A stretch of DNA of 64,000 nucleotides, taken from positions 3,664,273 through 3,728,272 of the forward strand of contig VICG01000002.1 of assembly GCA_008692225.1 (NCBI GenBank), in the 5' to 3' direction. The notes beneath the pieces were generated by a model. The model worked only from the letters and a program-made list of their open reading frames with translations, searched no databases and was not told the DNA's origin. Below, in pieces: positions 63,893 to 64,000 of the stretch (position 1 is the stretch's first letter; each line of letters begins with the position of its first letter). Source of the stretch: Monilinia fructicola. Its lineage: Eukaryota > Ascomycota > Leotiomycetes > Helotiales > Sclerotiniaceae. The position numbers were made by a program, and so were the translations under genes.

Positions 63893-64000
63893 GGGTTAGG
63901 GTTTTAGGTTAGGTTAGGGTTAGGGTTAGGGTTAGGGTTAGGGTTAGGGTTAGGGTTAGGGTTAGGGTTAGGGTTAGGGTTAGGGTAGGTTAGGGTTAGG
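63893..64000 (+). repeat. Telomere, (TTAGGG)n
   Basis: About seventeen tandem TTAGGG units running to the window end, G-rich strand in plus orientation, so this is the right end of the chromosome or contig. The first units are irregular (TTTTAGG, TTAGG), and one GTAGG variant lies near 63984-63990. Confidence 0.97.

Noticed and set aside
1..64000. Secondary-metabolite cluster, tRNA genes, CRISPR
   Set aside because: Glycosyltransferase, transporter and oxidase are far apart with no synthase; no tRNA fold was found by eye; CRISPR is not expected and no spaced repeats exist.

Overview
The window is the right-hand end of a filamentous ascomycete chromosome. It finishes in a TTAGGG telomere array (63893-64000). 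Short introns (mostly 42-70 nt) with GTATGT/GTAAGT donors and CTAAC-like branch sites, dense microsatellites, intergenic ACCTACCTAGGTA-type motifs and a C-to-T-mutated AT isochore next to the telomere suggest a leotiomycete, most likely Sclerotiniaceae (Botrytis/Sclerotinia/Monilinia type). This is an inference from style; no marker gene is present.

Layout. 1-47 kb is ordinary gene-bearing euchromatin with thirteen supported genes: a Dsl1/ZW10 tether C-terminus (+, cut by the window edge), an unknown membrane protein (+), a 2EXR protein (-), an amino-acid permease (-), the ribosome-biogenesis factor Ytm1 (-), an orthodox aquaporin (-), a small secreted DUF7907-like protein (-), a family-1-type glycosyltransferase (-), an M19 dipeptidase (-), an F-BAR/DEP/RhoGAP protein (+), a sugar-porter MFS transporter (-), an unknown multi-exon membrane protein (-) divergent from the U3 snoRNP gene utp13 (+), and a secreted FAD-linked oxidase (-). 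Two further stretches (29.5-30.4 and 42.1-43.0 kb) look like gene remnants but could not be resolved. The genes do not form an evident pathway cluster: two essential ribosome-biogenesis genes sit among transporters and secreted enzymes.

From 47 kb outward there are no intact genes. At about 50.2 kb composition drops sharply into an AT-rich block reaching almost to the telomere. It holds two 162-bp solo-LTR-like elements with 5-bp target duplications, three copies of an about 1-kb subtelomeric repeat with graded RIP-like decay, a heavily degraded ORF resembling subtelomeric (TLH-type) helicase genes, several AT-rich minisatellites, and a small GC-rich palindromic element just inside the telomere.

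Caution on sequence quality. Ten of the genes contain single-base (once dinucleotide) frame disruptions, nearly all in short homopolymers and mostly insertions. I count about 27. Removing them gives continuous family-like proteins whose corrected coding lengths are all multiples of three. Because they also hit essential genes (ytm1, the Dsl1/ZW10 gene), I read them as residual assembly indels rather than pseudogenes. Coordinates below give the whole gene span, with exons listed in the evidence.
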